From: Accumulibacter sp.
GTDB lineage: Bacteria > Pseudomonadota > Gammaproteobacteria > Burkholderiales > Rhodocyclaceae
DNA: 64,000 nt
Reading direction: 5' to 3'
Assembly (NCBI GenBank): GCA_017302455.1
Contig: JAFLDO010000003.1
Coordinates: forward strand, 1 to 64,000
Positions 1 to 7,718 of this stretch are shown here, piece after piece; position 1 is the first letter of the stretch; each line of letters starts with the position of its first letter. The position numbers and the translations under genes are program-made. Below the pieces are notes generated by a model that worked only from the letters and a program-made list of their open reading frames with translations, made no database searches and was not told the DNA's origin.

Positions 1-127
1 AATGGGGTTGGTTTCGTTGCTGGACACTCAGCGACGCTTCCAGCAGGTTCAATGAACCGCCGGATGCGGAACCGCACGTCCGGTGGTGTGAGAGGGCGAC
101 GGGGGTAACTCCGTCCCCTACTCGATC
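1..127 (+). mobile_element. Group II intron, 3' end (domains V and VI)
   Basis: The stretch folds as the catalytic domain V of a bacterial group II intron. A 9-bp lower helix pairs 56-64 with 79-87, a two-base bulge (C77, G78) follows, and an upper helix 65-68/73-76 is capped by GAAC. Next comes a domain VI-like hairpin (94-102 pairing with 111-118), and the run ends in CTACTCGAT, the usual kind of 3' splice end, near 126-127. The reverse transcriptase gene would lie before base 1. The domain V type resembles class C introns. The 3' exon is the downstream flank of a decayed PEP-CTERM gene on the opposite strand. The exact 3' boundary is estimated. Confidence 0.8.
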
Positions 128-137
128 CAGTGCTCTT

Positions 138-865
138 TCAGGAAGTGCGACGACGACGCGCTGCACCGATGCCCAGAAGGCTGACACCCATAAGAACCAG
201 GGTGGCCGGCTCGGGAGTCGTGAAGGTGTCGCGTTCCGCCGCGACGATGCCGCGGTCGACGATGGCGTAGGTGTCGAAGGTGAGGTCGCCACCGGCGAGA
301 CGCGTGAAGGTCACGTCGAACTCGAAGGTACGTTCCACCGAGCGGTCGTAGGTACCGACAGCATCGGCACCGACGCACGCACCGGTATCGGCCGACACGC
401 ACTTGGTGTCGACATCGATGATTCCCGCGCCGCCGCCGACGTCGTCGACCGTGACGATGGTGTGATGGTGTACTTGGCGAAGCCGGCCGTGATGCCGGCC
501 GTGATCGCTGCGGCGATGGCGTCAGGGGTGGAAGCCGACGTGAACAAGCTACCACCCAGACCGGTGATGCTGGCGTCGAACGACGTGTCGCTGTCGAACC
601 GGATACCAACCAGCTTGGCGTTGGTCGCCAGTAGCGCGGCTTTGGTACTGGCCTCCGTGGCGCCGCCGGGGTTGCTCTTGAATGGCGCGTCACCCAAGGC
701 GGTGATGAAACGGTTGGAGCCGGGGCGCTATCCACCACCGGTGGCAGCGGCACTGACGCCGTCGTAGCCCAGTTCGGGCGTGTCGCCGCCGCCGCCGGCG
801 CTCAGCGTATTGATCGTCGCCTGGGTCGTCGCCGCATTCAACGAGACGGTCTGCTTAACCCATGT
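138..865 (-). pseudogene. Decayed VWA-domain PEP-CTERM protein gene
   Basis: Read on the minus strand, fragments in two frames add up to one exported protein. The first piece contains a GGGDTPE stretch typical of von Willebrand A domains. It is followed by an in-frame TAG at 728-730, then the continuation GSNRFITALGDAPFKS and a segment ending FAKYT. The frame then shifts near 455-475 and continues as TVDDVGGGAG to a C-terminal PEP-CTERM sorting signal (TPEPATLVLMG, hydrophobic stretch, RRRR). PEP-CTERM proteins are sorted by exosortase in exopolysaccharide-producing Gram-negatives. The 5' end is missing: the frame closes at 866, about 50 bases from the IS inverted repeat. One stop, one frameshift and a lost start make a pseudogene very likely. 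Confidence 0.8.
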
Positions 866-918
866 TTAACAAGGCCCAGAAAACCCATAACTGAATCAAT
901 TGGTTGCGAGCCAATAAG

Positions 919-942
919 GTAACTTCTCAAAAACCCCGGGCA
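919..942. repeat. IS terminal inverted repeat, left
   Basis: GTAACTTCTCAA followed by a CCCGGGCA core. It matches the reverse complement of 3543-3566 at 22 of 24 positions. It marks the end of the element downstream of the passenger gene. Confidence 0.85.
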
Positions 943-978
943 TGAGGATGGCTCTGGGTTGGTATCGGGGCGACGCGC

Positions 979-1860
979 TCACCCGCAGAGCACCCGTCTG
1001 AAGTGCCTGTCGAGCGGATAGACCCAGACGGCTTTGATAGGCAGCAGGGCTTGGTGGTGAACATCGAGCTTGCCGCGTCCGGTGGTCTGTCCGAGGCAGA
1101 TCCAGTTGGCCGCTTGGTAGGCGGTGCCGCGAAAGCGCTCTTGCTCGACGAAGGTTTCGAGCAAGAGCGGCCGGTAACCGTATTGGATTGGCCAATCGGT
1201 GTTGATCTGGCGGGCAGCGCGAGCCAGGATGGATGAGGCCAGATTCTTGCATTCGATCCACGGCAGGATGAGGAATCGAGCATTGTTCACGACCCGGTGC
1301 AGGTTCTCCTGGCGTTGCGCAGGCGTCCAGCCGATGTAATGGTCGCGTGGCTGAGTCTTCCAGGCGGCAGCCCCGAAGCTGAGCAACGCGACGAGGCGTC
1401 CGCCGGCGCGAACGAAGTAGCGCAATTGGGCACCGGGCAGCGGTTGATAGCCGAGGTAGTGGTAGCGGTCGATGTACTCGTTGTGCAGCTGCGATTCGGC
1501 GCGATGGCTGACCCGCTGCAGTTGCAGCGTGCCCAGGCTACGCGGGCCGTCGGCGCGCAGGGGCGCATCGGGTTCGGCCAGCGCGGTACGACGGTGCCAA
1601 GGTTTGCCGTTGTGATTACCGTTGCGCGGTGACGGCAGGTGCAGCAAGCCATCGGTCTGCATGCGCAGCATCGCCGCGCGGCAGCTCATCTCCTTGAGCC
1701 GCCCGTCCTCGCGGCTCCAGCCGAGCTCGCCACAGACCATCCGGGACAACTGGGCGCGCGAGGCGGCAGGATTGGCTGCGATCAGCCGGCAGATCTGGTC
1801 GAGCTCCGCGGTGCTGAAGAAGCGCCCGCAATAGCGAGCGGACGCCGTTTCAGGGGCCAT
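979..1860 (-). CDS. DUF4338 / DruA-like protein encoded inside an IS66-like element
   Basis: This 293-residue protein starts at an ATG (1858-1860) that overlaps the end of the transposase gene by 11 bases, so the two are probably translationally coupled. The second half carries the conserved DUF4338 segments: RYHYLGY, QLRYFVR, a GFGAAAWK-like turn (SFGAAAWK), HYIGW, NLHRVVNNARFLILPW, YGYRPLLLETFVE, and YQAANW followed by a Gly-rich G(Q/R)TTGRGK loop. DUF4338 is the family of DruA from the Druantia anti-phage systems. Stand-alone members beside transposases are known to me only in general terms. No other Druantia genes (a large helicase such as DruE) are nearby. The role here is unknown: accessory transposition factor, host takeover or defence. 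The family call is firm; the function is open. Confidence 0.82.
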   Translation of the reverse strand: MAPETASARYCGRFFSTAELDQICRLIAANPAASRAQLSRMVCGELGWSREDGRLKEMSCRAAMLRMQTDGLLHLPSPRNGNHNGKPWHRRTALAEPDAPLRADGPRSLGTLQLQRVSHRAESQLHNEYIDRYHYLGYQPLPGAQLRYFVRAGGRLVALLSFGAAAWKTQPRDHYIGWTPAQRQENLHRVVNNARFLILPWIECKNLASSILARAARQINTDWPIQYGYRPLLLETFVEQERFRGTAYQAANWICLGQTTGRGKLDVHHQALLPIKAVWVYPLDRHFRRVLCG

Positions 1861-3463
1861 GAACGGGAACCTTCGCCCCCGTCGGCGTGGCCTCGAAGAT
1901 CCACTGCGCCAGGGGAGCAATCCGATGCCAGCCGAAGACGCGGTCCTGAACGTATTGCCAGAAGGACAGTCCGTTCTTTCGGCAGGTCTTCTTGAGACTG
2001 GCGAAGGTGTCGCGGCAGCGGCGGCCGGACTCGCTACGGGTCGAGCCGCTGATCTTGCGTTTCTTGACGTAGTCGCGGATATCCGACTCACTGAGGTTGT
2101 TGTGCAGGGGAAGCTCGGGACGTTGCAACACGCGCAGCAACTCCTCCTGGTTACGGCGCATTCGCTTCAGGGCCCGGTCGAGGCTGGCATAGCCGGTGCG
2201 GGTGGCACAGAGCTTCTCGAAGCGGGCTTCGATCGCGGCCGCGGTGAGCGCATCAGGCGCTTCCTTGTACGCCTTGAGCGCATCGTAGATCGCCCACAGT
2301 TCGCTGCGCACCGAGGCCAGCGCCTGGCGTTGCGGCTCGTTGAAGCCGAGCAGTTTGGCCAGCACGCGTTCGGCATGGATCCAGCACAGGGCATGGGTCA
2401 GCACATCGAACTGCCCGGCATCATCGCTGAGGATCGCCAGATCGGGGGCGGCGCCCCGCGCGACGACGGTACCGAGCAAGGCGCCTTCGGTCACCAGGCG
2501 AACATGGCGCGGATCGGTGATGGCCTGCTGAGCCAAGACCGCCTGCCAGGCGGTTTGACCCGTCCATACCGCCGGTGCCAGCGCGGTGAGTGCCTGGAGT
2601 TGGGCGCACGGCAGCTTGTGCTCGGCCAGGTAGGCCAGCGCGGCCGGATTCAGGGTGTAGGCCTCGTGCCCGGCACGGAGCAATTCCAGGAAATTGATCC
2701 GACTCTTGCTGTCGGTACTTGCGAACCAGGCGAAGCGCTCGTTGCCAATATGCGTACAGTACCCATTCTTGCCCTGATGGCGCGCCCCGGTATCGTCCAC
2801 ATGAACGTACCGGCTGCGCTGCAGCCCCGCTTGCAGCAGCGCGTCCTTCTCGCGATGGAACTCGCCATGGCCGTCGGTGATCAACGCGCTGAGCTGCCCG
2901 GCCGAGATAGCGATCTGCCACTCCTGCAGTTGCTCAAGCAAGAGCGGCTGCGTCACATGCGCATGGTGGTACTGGTACAGGATGAAGGCGCGTAGCTGCG
3001 GGCCGAAGTGCACACCACCGATCTCGACAGGCAACTGGCCGATCAAGCTCACGCCCTCCGGGGTGACCCAGCGCTCCAGCCGATACCGGGTGTTGTGCAC
3101 CCCCATCCGGAGCTCCTGTACGACGAAATCCTGGTAGCCCTTGAAGCGACTGTTCGGCGGAATGGTCTTTGCCGGCTGCACCATGACCGACTCGTGGATG
3201 TCAAGCCCTGCCGTCTTGCTGCGCTTGCCTCGGGGTTTCGGCCGGCGCACCTTCTTTGTCCCGGTTCGCCCGCCTTCCAGTGCAGAAGGCCTGATCACCG
3301 GTTTCGGCTTCTGACCCTTGAGTCGCGCAACCTCATCGCGCAGCGCCTGAAGCTCTTCCTGCTGCCGATGACAGAGTTCCAGCAGCCGCAACACCGCCGG
3401 CGTCCTCTCGTCGACAGGGATATCAGGGATGCCGGGAAGCTTTTGAGGGGTCTCCGTGCTCAT
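1850..3463 (-). CDS. IS66-family-like transposase
   Basis: The chosen start (3461-3463) gives 537 residues; an upstream TTG at 3517 would add 18 weakly coding residues. Residues about 25-55 form a leucine-zipper-like coiled coil (LLELCHRQQEELQAL). A basic zinc-finger-less linker follows, and then a DDE catalytic region whose acidic residues appear in YVHVDDTGAR, AILSDDAGQFD and LHNNLSESD. The last is the IS66 C-terminal signature, followed by IRDYVKKRKISGSTRSESG. The accessory genes tnpA and tnpB of classical IS66 are absent, as in the single-transposase subgroup. The frame is intact, so the element may still be active. It overlaps the DUF4338 gene downstream. Confidence 0.9.
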   Translation of the reverse strand: MSTETPQKLPGIPDIPVDERTPAVLRLLELCHRQQEELQALRDEVARLKGQKPKPVIRPSALEGGRTGTKKVRRPKPRGKRSKTAGLDIHESVMVQPAKTIPPNSRFKGYQDFVVQELRMGVHNTRYRLERWVTPEGVSLIGQLPVEIGGVHFGPQLRAFILYQYHHAHVTQPLLLEQLQEWQIAISAGQLSALITDGHGEFHREKDALLQAGLQRSRYVHVDDTGARHQGKNGYCTHIGNERFAWFASTDSKSRINFLELLRAGHEAYTLNPAALAYLAEHKLPCAQLQALTALAPAVWTGQTAWQAVLAQQAITDPRHVRLVTEGALLGTVVARGAAPDLAILSDDAGQFDVLTHALCWIHAERVLAKLLGFNEPQRQALASVRSELWAIYDALKAYKEAPDALTAAAIEARFEKLCATRTGYASLDRALKRMRRNQEELLRVLQRPELPLHNNLSESDIRDYVKKRKISGSTRSESGRRCRDTFASLKKTCRKNGLSFWQYVQDRVFGWHRIAPLAQWIFEATPTGAKVPVHGP

Positions 3464-3542
3464 GCCTGCGGATTGAACCACGCTTCGCGCGCTGTGTCCA
3501 GCACCAACTGCAAGCAAGCATCCCAGAGTCAGTCAGAGGCCG

Positions 3543-3566
3543 TGCCCGGGCTTATTGAGAAGTTAC
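3543..3566. repeat. IS terminal inverted repeat, right
   Basis: Ends TTGAGAAGTTAC and mirrors 919-942. It lies about 80 bases upstream of the transposase start, as expected for the promoter end of the element. Confidence 0.85.
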
Positions 3567-3791
3567 TATTTGTGTCGAACTCGGGAGACCCTGTCCCATC
3601 GTCTGAAAACCAAGGCCGGACGGGCGCTCTACGCGTTGCGCAAGCAGACCGTCGAGCCGGTCGTCGGCATCATCAAGTCGGTGATGGGCTTCCGCCAGTT
3701 CTCGCTGCGCGGTCTGCGGAAGGTCACTGGCGGGTGGACGCTGGTCTGCCTGGCGTGGAATTTGAAGCGCATGGCCGTATTGCGTCTGTAG
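3567..3791 (+). pseudogene. IS1182/IS5-type transposase, C-terminal remnant
   Basis: Immediately outside the IS66-like repeat the plus strand reads LKTKAGRALYALRKQTVEPV, then GIIKSVMGFRQFSLRGL and WTLVCLAWNLKRM before a stop. This is the C-terminal end of IS1182-family (IS5 superfamily) transposases. Only about 70 of roughly 450 residues remain. The rest was removed at the junction with the IS66-like element, which therefore post-dates or recombined with this older insertion. Confidence 0.85.
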
Positions 3792-3887
3792 TAGGGAAAA
3801 TGAGGGGAAAACCCTCCATAAACCCGAAAACGCAATGCCATACGAATATTTTGTCCCGCTTTGTGAAACGTATCGGCTCGGACAGCG

Positions 3888-4370
3888 TCAAGTCCGCCAA
3901 GCTGCCAGACTGACTGCTGTTACTGCGAACGGCCAGGCTCGATTTAGCTGGCAGGACCTGCTATCCTCGACGATTTGCTCCGTCGTGCCCGCATTCATCT
4001 CCCAGGTCTTCCTCTGCGCGTCGTTCAGCGGGGACATAACCCGACGCCTGCTTCCTCGCTGAGTGATGTGTGAGCTTGGCCCCATTTCCCGTCCCTTTCT
4101 CACCCAGTTCGATTCGCCGACCGCACGTTTGGAAAGCAGGATGACTGCCGCGTGGCAGTCGTACAACCACTCGTCGGAGCATTGCTCCCAGCGATCGCCG
4201 GGCTGCAGGCCATCGTAGTCGACCAGGATCTCGATCGCCTCGCCGTAGTGCGCGGCCAGCGCCGCGCAAGTCTTCTGCAGGAGCCGCCAGTTGTCTTCCG
4301 CCTGCGCATTGCCCGCGTCGCTGTCGCGCAAGCACGAGCTATGGCTGATGAAGATTCTGAGGGCCGCCAT
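3888..4370 (-). pseudogene. Truncated TIR-domain protein
   Basis: From ATG 4368-4370 the minus strand encodes MAALRIFISHSS, then NWRLLQKTCAALAAHYG, ILVDYDGLQPGDRW, an acidic CSDEWLYDCHAAVILLS helix and SNWVRKG. These are the strands, BB-loop and catalytic-glutamate region of a bacterial TIR domain. Such domains act as NAD+ hydrolases or signal producers in anti-phage systems. After VRKG (about 4060) the similarity stops, and about 55 residues of unrelated sequence run to a stop. The rest of the TIR fold and any effector or sensor domain are missing. The 3' neighbour is a transposase remnant, so mobile-element truncation is the likely cause. A short expressed TIR fragment cannot be excluded. 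Confidence 0.65.
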
Positions 4371-4543
4371 ATGGGTTTCGGTGTTGGTTTCTGCTTGTGT
4401 CTCGGCGACTGACTGGGCGCCGTGTCCGGACGGAAGACTACCACGCATCAGCCGACGGCAGAACGGCGGGCGCGTCCTGCAGGGCCGGGCTTTGGCCGGC
4501 AGGAAAGCGGATCTCTGGCGCCTTTCGGATCTACGCTCGACTC

Positions 4544-4578
4544 TTGACGTAGCGTACGCTTTTCCGTACGCTACGTCA
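4544..4578 (+). promoter_or_regulatory. yefM-yoeB promoter with overlapping paired operator
   Basis: A -35 TTGACG (4544-4549) and -10 TACGCT (4567-4572) are 17 bases apart. They sit inside a perfect inverted repeat with 14-bp arms, TGACGTAGCGTACG (4545-4558) and its complement (4565-4578), around a 6-base spacer. Each arm contains a CGTACG palindrome, and the two are centred exactly 12 bp apart. The YefM-YoeB operator of E. coli likewise has two TGTACA-type cores at 12-bp spacing. Autorepression by the antitoxin complex is inferred. Confidence 0.75.
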
Positions 4579-4595
4579 TTCTTGCGAGGTGCATC

Positions 4596-4838
4596 ATGAC
4601 CACACTCACCGCCAGCGAAGCGCGCGCCAACTTATATCGCCTGATCGATCAGACTGCCGAGTCGCATGAGCCGATTCACATCTCCGGCAAGCGCCGCAGC
4701 GCCGTGCTCGTCTCCGAAGAAGACTGGATGGCGATTCAGGAGACGCTGTACCTTCTGGCCGTGCCAGGAATGCGCGAATCGATCCGGGAAGGAATGGCCG
4801 AACCGCTCAGCGAAAGTGCGCAGGAACTCGACTGGTGA
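4596..4838 (+). CDS. yefM: Antitoxin YefM (Phd/YefM family)
   Basis: The 80-residue product begins MTTLTASEARANLYRLID, the DNA-binding Phd/YefM N-terminus. The middle has the SGKRRSAVLVSEEDWMAIQETLYLL segment shared by YefM proteins, and the acidic C-terminus ([10 protein letters not shown]) wraps the toxin. It neutralises the YoeB ribosome-dependent RNase encoded next and represses the shared promoter through the palindromes just upstream. The last codon and stop overlap the GTG start of the toxin gene, which gives translational coupling. Both frames are intact, in contrast to the decayed genes to the left. Confidence 0.93.
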   Translation: MTTLTASEARANLYRLIDQTAESHEPIHISGKRRSAVLVSEEDWMAIQETLYLLAVPGMRESIREGMAEPLSESAQELDW

Positions 4839-5098
4839 CCTGGCAGCTCGTCTTCGCCAGGCAAGCCATCAAGGACGCCAGAAAACTCTCGGCAAGCGGA
4901 CTCAAACGCAAGGCTGAGGAGCTGCTGGCCATCCTCCAGGACGATCCCTGCCAGCGCCCTCCGCCGTTCGAGAAACTGGTCGGGGACCTGGCTGGTGCGT
5001 ACTCGCGTCGAATCAACATTCAGCATCGAATCGTCTACGAAATCTTCCCCGAGCAACATACCGTTCGCGTCCTGCGCATGTGGACCCACTACGAATGA
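4835..5098 (+). CDS. yoeB: Toxin YoeB (Txe/YoeB family mRNA interferase)
   Basis: 87 residues from a GTG start that overlaps the antitoxin stop (GGTGA). The protein has the RelE-fold pattern [45 protein letters not shown] and HRIVYEIF, ending RMWTHYE with the near-terminal His-Tyr used for mRNA cleavage in YoeB. It cleaves mRNA at the ribosomal A site when freed from YefM. Its 3' end overlaps the 3' end of the convergent ispF gene by 10 bases, so the insertion of this module abuts a core gene very tightly. Confidence 0.93.
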   Translation: MTWQLVFARQAIKDARKLSASGLKRKAEELLAILQDDPCQRPPPFEKLVGDLAGAYSRRINIQHRIVYEIFPEQHTVRVLRMWTHYE

Positions 5099-5625
5099 TG
5101 CGGACCAGCAAACCCCTCACCAGCGCCTGTCTCGTCCGCACCGGCGATCGCGGAACGGCTGATCAGCACCACCGCCTCGGTCGCGATCCCTTCTCCCCGC
5201 CCCACGAAACCCAGCCGCTCGGCGGTCTTCGCCTTGACGTTGACGCAGTTTTCGGGAATCTGCAGATCGGCGGCGATGTTGGCCACCATCTGCGGCAGAT
5301 ACGGCGCCAGTTTCGGCTGCTGCGCGATGATCGTCGCATCGACGTTGCCGACTCGCCAGCCCGCCTGCGCCAGCAGCGCGACCGTCGCGCGCAGGAGTTG
5401 GCGGCTGTCGGCGCCGCGATAGCGCTCGTCGGTATCGGGGAAGTGGCGGCCGATGTCGCCGAGGGCGGCGGCGCCGAGCAGCGCATCGGTGAGCGCATGC
5501 AGCAGGGCATCGGCGTCCGAATGGCCGAGCAGTCCGGCGTGATGCGGAATGTCGACGCCGCCGAGGATCAGGCGGCGGCCCGGTACTAGTGCGTGAATGT
5601 CGCAACCCTGGCCGATGCGGATCAT
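5089..5625 (-). CDS. ispF: 2-C-methyl-D-erythritol 2,4-cyclodiphosphate synthase
   Basis: This enzyme of the MEP isoprenoid pathway converts CDP-methylerythritol 2-phosphate to the cyclodiphosphate. The N-terminus [13 protein letters not shown] supplies metal ligands D9 and H11, and H43 lies in [18 protein letters not shown]. Later family blocks are [16 protein letters not shown] and [20 protein letters not shown]. At 178 residues it is about 15-20 longer than usual. The extra C-terminal residues ([17 protein letters not shown]) run into the yoeB 3' end and look like a replaced tail. The start overlaps the ispD stop by 4 bases (ATGA), so the pair is coupled. Confidence 0.96.
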   Translation of the reverse strand: MIRIGQGCDIHALVPGRRLILGGVDIPHHAGLLGHSDADALLHALTDALLGAAALGDIGRHFPDTDERYRGADSRQLLRATVALLAQAGWRVGNVDATIIAQQPKLAPYLPQMVANIAADLQIPENCVNVKAKTAERLGFVGRGEGIATEAVVLISRSAIAGADETGAGEGFAGPHHS

Positions 5626-6320
5626 TCGTCTACCCGTACCTTCGCCTGCAGGATCATTTCCGCCAGACGCAGGTCGGCCGGATAAGTCACCTTGAGGTTG
5701 CTGGCGTCGGCACGGACCAGCCGCGGCCGCAAACCGGCGGCCTCGATGGCGGACGCTTCGTCGGTACCGCCGGGGTGCTCGGCGAGGGCATGGCTGAGCA
5801 GGCCGTAGCGGAACATCTGCGGCGTCTGCGCCTGCCAGAGTCCGTCGCGCGGCTCGGTACGCGCCACGCGCTCCGCGTCGTCGGCACGCTTCAAGGTGTC
5901 GGCCACCGGCACGGCGAGCAGGCCGCCGACCGGGTCGTCGGCGAGTTCGTCGCAGAGGGCGGCCAGCATCGCCTGCGACAGGCAGGGGCGCGCCGCGTCA
6001 TGCACGAGGACCCAGTCGTCGTCATCGGCGGCCGTGGCGGCGGCGCGCAGGCCGTTGGCGACGCTCTCGGCACGGGTCGCGCCGCCACAAAAGACGGTCT
6101 CCAGCTTGTAGCCGAGGCTTGTCCAGTCGTGCTGGCGCCACCAGATATCGTCCGCCGCGAGGACGACCCAGACACGCTCAATGCGCTGCTGGCGGCAAAG
6201 GGCGGCGAGGCTGTAGTAGATCAGGGGGCGCCCGGCCAATAGCTGGTACTGTTTCGGCGTCTCGCCGCCGAAGCGCGCACCGGTGCCGGCAGCAGGAACG
6301 ATTGCGTAGTGGCTCACCAT
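5622..6320 (-). CDS. ispD: 2-C-methyl-D-erythritol 4-phosphate cytidylyltransferase
   Basis: 232 residues with the nucleotidyltransferase entry loop [20 protein letters not shown], the acidic [10 protein letters not shown] motif and the C-terminal [15 protein letters not shown]. It transfers CMP to methylerythritol 4-phosphate, the step before the kinase IspE. It forms a two-gene operon with ispF. The start codon is 41 bases from the divergent Memo-like gene, so both promoters lie in a very short shared region. Confidence 0.96.
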   Translation of the reverse strand: MVSHYAIVPAAGTGARFGGETPKQYQLLAGRPLIYYSLAALCRQQRIERVWVVLAADDIWWRQHDWTSLGYKLETVFCGGATRAESVANGLRAAATAADDDDWVLVHDAARPCLSQAMLAALCDELADDPVGGLLAVPVADTLKRADDAERVARTEPRDGLWQAQTPQMFRYGLLSHALAEHPGGTDEASAIEAAGLRPRLVRADASNLKVTYPADLRLAEMILQAKVRVDE

Positions 6321-6361
6321 GGTCTAATTTTAGGGCATGCTACTCATCAAGGAGCAGGAAT

Positions 6362-7180
6362 ATGAGCCACCCGCCACCACATGTGCGACCCGCCGCCGTC
6401 GCCGGTATGTTCTACCCCGGATCGTCGAGCGTTCTCGCCCGCGATCTGCGCGACTTGCTGAACGACAGCCGACCGGCCCAAGGCAGGCGACCCAAGGCCG
6501 TCATCGTGCCGCATGCCGGCTACATCTATTCGGGTCCGATCGCTGCCAGCGTCTATGCGCCGATCGCCGCCTTGCGCGAGAGCGTTCGGCGCGTCGTACT
6601 GCTCGGCCCGACGCACCGCGTCGCCGTCGACGGGCTGGCATTCCCCGCCTCGACGGCCTTTGCCACACCGCTCGGCGTGGTTCCGGTCGACGCGCAGGCG
6701 CTGGCCTTGATCGAGGCCTTGCCGCAGGTGGTCGTCAGCGATGCCGCGCACGCCCTGGAGCACTCGCTGGAAGTGCAGTTGCCGTTCCTGCAGACGGTGC
6801 TGGACGAGTTCACGCTGGTGCCGCTGGCGGTCGGCCGCGCCTCGCCGGCAGAGGTCGCTGAAGTTCTCGAATGTCTGTGGGGCGGCGACGAGACGCTGAT
6901 CGTGATCAGCTCCGACCTGTCGCACTACCTGCCCTACCGCGTCGCACGCGAGACCGATGCCGATACCGCGCGGCGCATCGTCGCGCTCGACGCACGCATC
7001 GACCATCAGCAGGCCTGCGGTGCAACGCCGGTCAATGGCTTGCTGCTGGCTGCCCGTCGGCACGGCCTGCGAGCGCAGCTCGTCGATCTGCGGAATTCGG
7101 GAGACACCGCCGGCGACAGGTCGCGCGTCGTCGGCTACGGCGCCTTTGCCTTCACCGCGGAGTCGGCACATGACCACTGA
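6362..7180 (+). CDS. amrB: Memo-like protein (AmmeMemoRadiSam system protein B)
   Basis: 272 residues in the Memo family, structurally related to extradiol-type metalloenzymes. Conserved landmarks are PAAVAGMFYPG, IVPHAGYIYSGPIAASVYA with H51, a LGPTHRV block, ALEHSLEVQLPFLQ and SSDLSHYLP. The three-gene set of Memo, AMMECR1 and a radical SAM protein is a widespread conserved cluster with no settled function in bacteria. An ATG preceded by AGGAG (6352-6356) was taken as the start. The stop lies 11 bases inside the next gene. Confidence 0.92.
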   Translation: MSHPPPHVRPAAVAGMFYPGSSSVLARDLRDLLNDSRPAQGRRPKAVIVPHAGYIYSGPIAASVYAPIAALRESVRRVVLLGPTHRVAVDGLAFPASTAFATPLGVVPVDAQALALIEALPQVVVSDAAHALEHSLEVQLPFLQTVLDEFTLVPLAVGRASPAEVAEVLECLWGGDETLIVISSDLSHYLPYRVARETDADTARRIVALDARIDHQQACGATPVNGLLLAARRHGLRAQLVDLRNSGDTAGDRSRVVGYGAFAFTAESAHDH

Positions 7181-7718
7181 CCCCCTCGGCAGCGCCCTGC
7201 TGGTAACGGCACGCAACGCCATTGGCGAGCGTTTCGGGTTGGCAAGGCAAGTCGTCGACGCGCTGCCCGAGCTTGCCGAGCCCGCGGCGACCTTCGTCAC
7301 GCTGACCCAGCAAGGCCAGTTGCGAGGCTGCATCGGTAGCCTGGAAGCGTACCGGCCGCTCGCCACCGACGTCGCCGAGAACGCCGTCGCTGCCGCTTTT
7401 CGGGACCACCGCTTTGCGCCGCTCGGTCAGGACGAGTTGCCGCGCACACGCGTCGAGGTTTCGCTGCTGACGCCGGCCGAGCCCTTTCCCGTGCTCAGCG
7501 AGGCCGACGCGCTGGCCCGCCTGCGCCCCGGTATCGATGGACTGATCTTCAGCTACGGCAGGCGGCGCGCCACCTTCCTGCCGCAGGTCTGGGAGTCGCT
7601 ACCCGAGCCGCGCCAGTTCCTGGTGCAGCTCAAGCTGAAGGCCGGATTGCCCGGCGATTTCTGGCACGACCAGGTGGTCCTGGCGCGCTACGGAGTACGC
7701 AAATGGAAAGAGACGTAG
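7170..7718 (+). CDS. amrA: AMMECR1 domain protein (AmmeMemoRadiSam system protein A)
   Basis: 182 residues from ATG 7170, overlapping the Memo gene. It contains the AMMECR1 signature QLRGCIGSLEAYRPL, followed by DVAENAVAAAFRDHRFAPL, the VEVSLLTPAEP strand and the WESLPEPRQFLVQLKLKAGL helix. The molecular function of AMMECR1 proteins is not established. The family is always soluble and often sits with Memo and the radical SAM partner, as here. The 3' end overlaps the radical SAM gene by 16 bases. Confidence 0.92.
   Translation: MTTDPLGSALLVTARNAIGERFGLARQVVDALPELAEPAATFVTLTQQGQLRGCIGSLEAYRPLATDVAENAVAAAFRDHRFAPLGQDELPRTRVEVSLLTPAEPFPVLSEADALARLRPGIDGLIFSYGRRRATFLPQVWESLPEPRQFLVQLKLKAGLPGDFWHDQVVLARYGVRKWKET

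Larger units (their letters stand above)
919..3566 (-). mobile_element. IS66-like insertion element with DUF4338 (DruA-like) passenger
   Basis: Two genes in the same direction, an IS66-type transposase and a DUF4338 protein, are enclosed by imperfect terminal inverted repeats (919-942 and 3543-3566, 22 of 24 bases matching, the outermost 12 identical: GTAACTTCTCAA). The second gene stops 49 bases inside the left repeat, so it belongs to the element. No direct repeat flanks the element (CCAATAAG on the left, TATTTGTG on the right), although IS66 elements normally make 8-bp duplications. The flanks are remnants of unrelated genes. The element therefore probably recombined with another copy or suffered a flanking deletion after insertion. 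Confidence 0.8.

Noticed and set aside
979..1860. Complete Druantia defence system
   Set aside because: Only a DruA-family protein is present. No large helicase or other Druantia gene is within the window, and the gene lies inside IS repeats.
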